NCBI GenBank assembly: GCA_030867875.1
Contig: JAOWCC010000019.1
Span: 74,862,861-74,926,860, forward strand
DNA from: Actinernus sp. WN-2022
Taxonomy: Eukaryota > Cnidaria > Anthozoa > Actiniaria > Actinernidae
Direction: 5' to 3'
DNA length: 64,000 nucleotides
The position numbers were made by a program, and so were the translations under genes. Shown in pieces: positions 48,601 to 54,600 of the stretch; positions within the stretch are counted from its first letter, which is position 1; the number at the start of each line of letters is the position of its first letter. The notes below the pieces were generated by a model. The model was not told the DNA's origin. It saw only the letters and a program-made list of their open reading frames with translations, and searched no databases.

Positions 48601-51600
48601 ACATCCCATCTCGTTTCAGAGATATTCAGGTTTTTGTAATATGCAAATGAGATGACTTATGACATCATAATATTGTTTGCAGTGCCTTGGGAGACAAATC
48701 ACAAAATGAAGAATATCTCTACAAATATTGGATAAAAACTATTGAAACTTTGCACATATGTGGCACTATGGAAAATACACATCATTGTGCAAATTATGAT
48801 GTTGCCATGGAAACACTCTGGTCCCAGCTTACACTACAAATAACACAAACTTCCCTAATTTCTCCTTTGTCAAACACAATTTTTTTGGTGTGGGTCCAAA
48901 ATAAGATTTGGAACAATATAGGTATTGTGTGTGAGTAGTTTAAGCAACTTATTTTTCGTAACAAGGAAAGAAATTGGAATTTTATGTTGAAGATGAAAGG
49001 TGCATGGGGCCATGAAAGTTTCCATGGCAACACCATAATTTGCACAGTGATGTTTACTTTCCACCTGCAAAGTTTCAATAGTTTTGCAGAGATATTCTTC
49101 ATTTTATGATTGCAAACAATACAACGTCAAAGGTAATCTCATTTGCATTATTACAAAAACCTGAATATCTCTGAAACGAGTTGAGATGTTGACAAACGGA
49201 AAATGTCATTATTCCTCATTTCGAAAGCATTTTAGAATTAGATCAACTTAATTTTCGCTTCATATGCACTTTAAACTCGTTAGCTTGGTCCGTACCGAAA
49301 TGCATGGATTCTCGTTTCCCCCTTTTTATTGCCTGCACCCTTCACGTTTGAGCCATAAAGCAGGGCAAAACCCGTACAGCCCTCGACAGCTCGCTCTGTA
49401 GTACCAAGCTTATTTTATAGTAGAAGAGACCTTGAGAGACGTTTATTTAAATGGAGTCTCTGGAAATCACTGGTTCAGGCCCATTTCGCCTTGCAAGCAG
49501 CAAACACTTGCTGACATATGATATTCAGGATGCATTTAGTATTCCAGTGGCCAAACAATCCCTATATCGGTGATTTGTACTCATCATAATTGAACACACC
49601 CTTAAAGTCTCATTCAAATCAGTTCTTACTTGAGTCTGTATAAATGTTGTTAGGTTTTTTCCCATGGTAATAAAGTTATTGTTGTTGTTGTTGTGCCTTT
49701 AGTTCCAACGGAGTAATAGACCTTTTGCAGGAAACAGTCACGTGCTGACATAATTCTTCGTTAACGAATTAGTTGAGCTCGTGATCCCCATGGGAAAGGC
49801 GTTGCCATGGATGCTGGATGGCAAGCTATCTTTAAAAACGCTGTTTTAGAAAGATCGACAATCGATTGGAGGTGGAAAATAGCATTTACAAACAGGTTTT
49901 GCTAATAACACTACCAATCTCGAACAAGTGCATTTAAATAAATGAAGTCAGATTTGTTTTGCTGTCCAGTACAACCACGTGAATGCATTCCTGCAAAAGG
50001 TGGAGTTATTTAATGATTTCCGCTGTTGTTTTTTTCCCTAGTGGCCATCGGACGTACTGTCATGTCCCTATGGATGGGTAGCCTGTCGGTTCACGAGCTG
50101 TATACTGCCGCCTGTGGGCTGTACCTCATCTGGCTGATCTGTCGCTCATTCGCTATCGCCATGACATGGATTCCACTCGGAATTACCGGAATGGCCAGGA
50201 AGGTTGGACACTGGATTGTGCTGGTACATAGCAAAATAAGTCAGGAGGCCTTCACCTCCCAAAACCTTGCATTTTATTGGACCCCGTTTGGATTGCACTG
50301 GCAAAGAATTCCATTGTTTTAGGGTTAGGGTTTGTATTGTTTCAGGGTAGGCTATTGTTTGGATAGCCAGTACTATTCCAGGTTCCGAGGAGGTGAAGGC
50401 CGCCCCAAATAAGTCTCGTTTCTTGTTACCGAGTTGCAATTATATTTTGTGTCAACTAGTTGGTGGTTTCGGTCTCTCATAATATGCAATGGAATGTATC
50501 AAAAGGAGATATTTTACCATTAGTGTCTATCTTATCAAGGATAATTTAAATTTCAAGTCGTGATAGTTAAGGGAACCTCACCTGAAAAACAATGTTTACT
50601 CCCAAATGTTCCTTATGGGTGACTAAACAGATTGCTGTGTTTATTTTCTGTAAATTGTGGACTAACTGTTATTTATGGCCCGATTTTCCTGTCCACAATC
50701 ATTTGAATCTCGCGCGTTGCCATCTTGGTTTTCATGACGTCACAGTGTTGCCCCTATTGTTGCACAACAAAAGAGCTATTGTTTTCTGACAATAGGGGCA
50801 ACACTGACGTCATAAGATCAAGTTGGCGGCGCGTTGAAAATTTAAATGACTTTTGTGGACAGGAAAATCAGTCCATAGCTGACATCTAGTGCACAATTTA
50901 TAGTAGACAAACACAGCAATAGCTTTAGGTATCATAACAAGCACAGCATTGGATTTAGATATCCATAACAGACACAGCATTTGATATAGATATCCATAAA
51001 ACAGCATTTGATATAGATATCCATAACAAACATTAAGGGCTCCAAATTACGCTCGCGCACTCGCGAAATGCGAGTAGATTTTTAGAATTTTCGAGTAATA
51101 TCTCGTGATAACTCGTACGTTGCCCACAGGTGCAAATTGTTCACAAGAGCCCTTATTCACAGCCTGATCTATCACCATTTCTCCCCAGGGCTTCAAGTGT
51201 GTTCTCATCGCTGTCGTTCTCATCGGCGTGGTTCCACTGCTCCTCGGTCTGCTGTTCGAGCTTATCGTGGTGGTTCCGCTGCGTGTTCCTCTCGACCAAA
51301 CACCGCTCTACTTCCCCTGGCAGGCACGTGCTCCGTCTGTGATTGTCACGTGCTCCGTCAGTGTTTGTGACGTGGTCCGTCAGTGTTTGTGACGTGCTCC
51401 GTCAGTGTTTGTTACGTGCTCCGCCTGTGTGTGTCACGCGCTCTGCATGCACAGGGAGCTCACATCTAAGAGCGCTTTGTTCCTTATTATAATCTAGAAC
51501 TTGGGCTTTCTGTGGTATCACATTTCATAATGACAATAAGGTAGAAAAAAAGAGAGGGAGAAGACTCAAAATGGTTGCCTTTTTAAACATGCTCATAAAA

Positions 51601-54600
51601 CCCCAACGCAAAGGCCTGCGGACTCAATTTTTGATATTATGTTAGTCAAAAAGATATTGCAGTGCGTGGACGAAGAAGTTTTACTGGCCGTAGACTGAGA
51701 ATTGTAGAAACGACGACATCTTTGTAGTCGAGTTTTGAATACTGTGCCTTGGGTAACGGGGGACGAGAGTAACGTGAAAGCAATTGAAGTAGTGTTTTCT
51801 CTAACTCTTACCGTAGAGAAACTCGGACTTATCGAGGCTACAGCCTCCCATTTTGTAGTTGTATTTCGAATTTCCTCGACCACACAAAGATTTTCCTAGA
51901 TTTTTCTAGTCCTCTGTCATTTCCACTTCCGTCCGACGTTACTCTAGGCACAGATAGTACGAACAATCTCTGTGGCAACGGTTAAGTTGCGTTTTGAATT
52001 TTCGAATTTTAAGCCAATCAACGGTCAGAGGTGATTTAGCCCCTAAAGCAACACGAGAGCGCCCCGCTGCTTTCCAGATAATAACACGTTCTTAGTTGTG
52101 GGCTCCCTGTGCTCACCGCCTGTGTTTCTCTCGTGTTAGCTTTTTGTTCGGTGTTTGTGTGAACTAGAGCGGTTTTCGATTGAGTGTCGAAAAGCAGTTG
52201 TCTCATTCTTCTCGCTCTCTTTCACTTTTAGTAATAGTTGTTGTGTCTCCTTATTTTCTCTCCTTTTCTTCTTTCTCCTGCTCCATTCTCTCTTTGTCTC
52301 ACCTTCTGACGTTCCGTTTCCTTTTTCCGTTCCCTCTTCTTCTCACGCCCCACTCATGCAGTATTATCTGAAAAGTGTGCGATTTTCCTGAGTGAACTTA
52401 ATCTTATTTACTTTTTCTCGTGATTGGTTCAAGCAAAACCAATCAATGTTCTTGCTTTTAGCTATTCATTTTACGTTCGTACAATCCGCGTATGGAACGA
52501 ATTACCTGAGCACGTGATCAATGCTCCATCGTTACCTCTATTTAATGTTGCTATTGGACCTGCGATTAAGACAATGAAGACGCCTCCATATCGTAGGCGC
52601 TTATAAGCTGACTTTACTTCAGCAATCATTATTTATCTGATTATTTATTTGCGTGTTTATTTATATATTTATCACATCCATTGTTGCACCTGCACGTTGT
52701 TGTTGTTGTTATAAGGCTGTATTTTTTCGCTGTTTTATCCTTTTATGCACCTTCCAGTATTAGTGTAAACTATAAAATAGGAAGTAAATATCTAAGTGAA
52801 TACTTCAGTTCGTGATTGGTTCATTGTGTTTTTACTTGCTCATGTGATTGACTCGGGTTTTGGTTTTGCGACACTCAATGGAAATCCGCTCTAATACAGG
52901 GATAATGAACTCATTGCAGGACTGGGCGCTTGGTGTTCTTCACATGAAGATCATCTGTGCTGTGACTATGATGGGACCCAACTGGTGGCTCAAGAGGACG
53001 CTGGAACGGGTCAGTAATGGGCGATCGTTGCTGACATCATTGTTTACGTTTGTCCTCATTAGCAGAAGTCATACTTCGAGCTACAAATAAACCGACTCTA
53101 TAAATCGAAACAGAAAATTCATGCCACACACTATACATTCTTTGTAAATCGTGCAATTTTGAAATGCCGTTTTCTCAAAAACTATTCAACATATAGGCCA
53201 TTTTGACGATGTTGCGCGCGCAGCTAGAACAATGGCTATCTTTTTTTAATAACAACAGGCTGGTGAACCAGAACGAGTCTCTGCACCTCGCATCTATTGT
53301 TCTACTGATGCGGGCGCAACATCGTCAAAATGGCCTATTAATCTCAAATTTTCAGTAATTACTATTAAAGTGTGACATTCTCTGTCGATATGTGGACTCG
53401 ATTTGTTTGTAGCTTGAAGTATGACTTATGCTAATGAGGTCAAATGTAAACGAAGATCGCCCTATTGATATTGAGTTTATAATTATTAATTCGCAGTATC
53501 ACATAAGTCCGGTTTTTCTGTTCCAGATTTTACGGTAATGTTACAGAAATGCTTGCGAAGCTTGGATGGCAAGACCTGGCTAAAGCCTGGTTCACACTAG
53601 CAATGCAAGCATAAGCATTATTAATTACTGCACTGCGTCTGTGTATGTTGCTTGAGCTTATTGTTGCGTCACTAGTGTGAACCAGGTTTTAGAGAAGACG
53701 AGAGTTGAGACTGAACCTGCTATATATAATCGCCGGTGAACAGCCTTGTAGAGGACTATCTCACACCGGGCCATAGGCTAGGGTGTTAAATGGACTGAGC
53801 AGCCAACATAGACATATCGGATCTATCACTGTTTCTGGGAAATCCCCACCCCTCCCCCACACTTCGGCCTGACCTTTAATGTTATCAATAGAACAGTGCA
53901 TATCCAAGGGAGGGGTCGGTGGGTAGTTTCCCAGAAACCGGGGTTGAGACGACATCTCAACATCCAATAAGTGTTTTTTCTTGATAAGAATATCACCGAT
54001 TGCATTCTAACAGTGTCGTTATGTCTGTAGGTATACAATGATGGTATTCGTAATATTAACACTGTGCTGATTCTCCGTCAACTCGCTGTGCCTGTCGTGT
54101 TGTGCCTTACGCTGGCCGTCACGGTACCCTACGTCATAGCCGCTGGTTTTATCCCTATATTTTGTAAGTAGACCTAACAATTGAGGGAATCGGCTAACTG
54201 TGTTGCTACCCAATTCAGATCATGTGACGTCATCATGTGTTTGAAAATTAATTTTATTCAGGTATGCATGACTGCATTATGATTAGAATGAAAATGGAAC
54301 AATAGGACGTTTGAATGATGACGTCACATACTACAACTACCAGAACTCTTTGCGCGAATCCTTTTGTTCCTCTACTTTGGGCTATTGTCTTGGAATTCTC
54401 AAAGGAGTTGATAAATCTGAATGAGAAAGAGAATTTGAAAAGGATTCTTGTAGTTGTAGTAAAATGATGGCATAATGAAAATGTCCTATTCCTCAGAGTA
54501 GTATTCGTCTACGTCACATGATCTGATCAGCCCAGTTTCGCATTCAAGAATTACTGCTGGATGCGATGACTACAGACGCATTTACTCAACGTTAGTATCG

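Noticed and set aside
50318..50338. Telomere-like TTAGGGTTAGGG
   Set aside because: Only two units inside a hairpin element; no array.
51593..51883. 96-codon minus-strand frame in intron 25
   Set aside because: No domain recognised and no splice or start evidence; probably chance.
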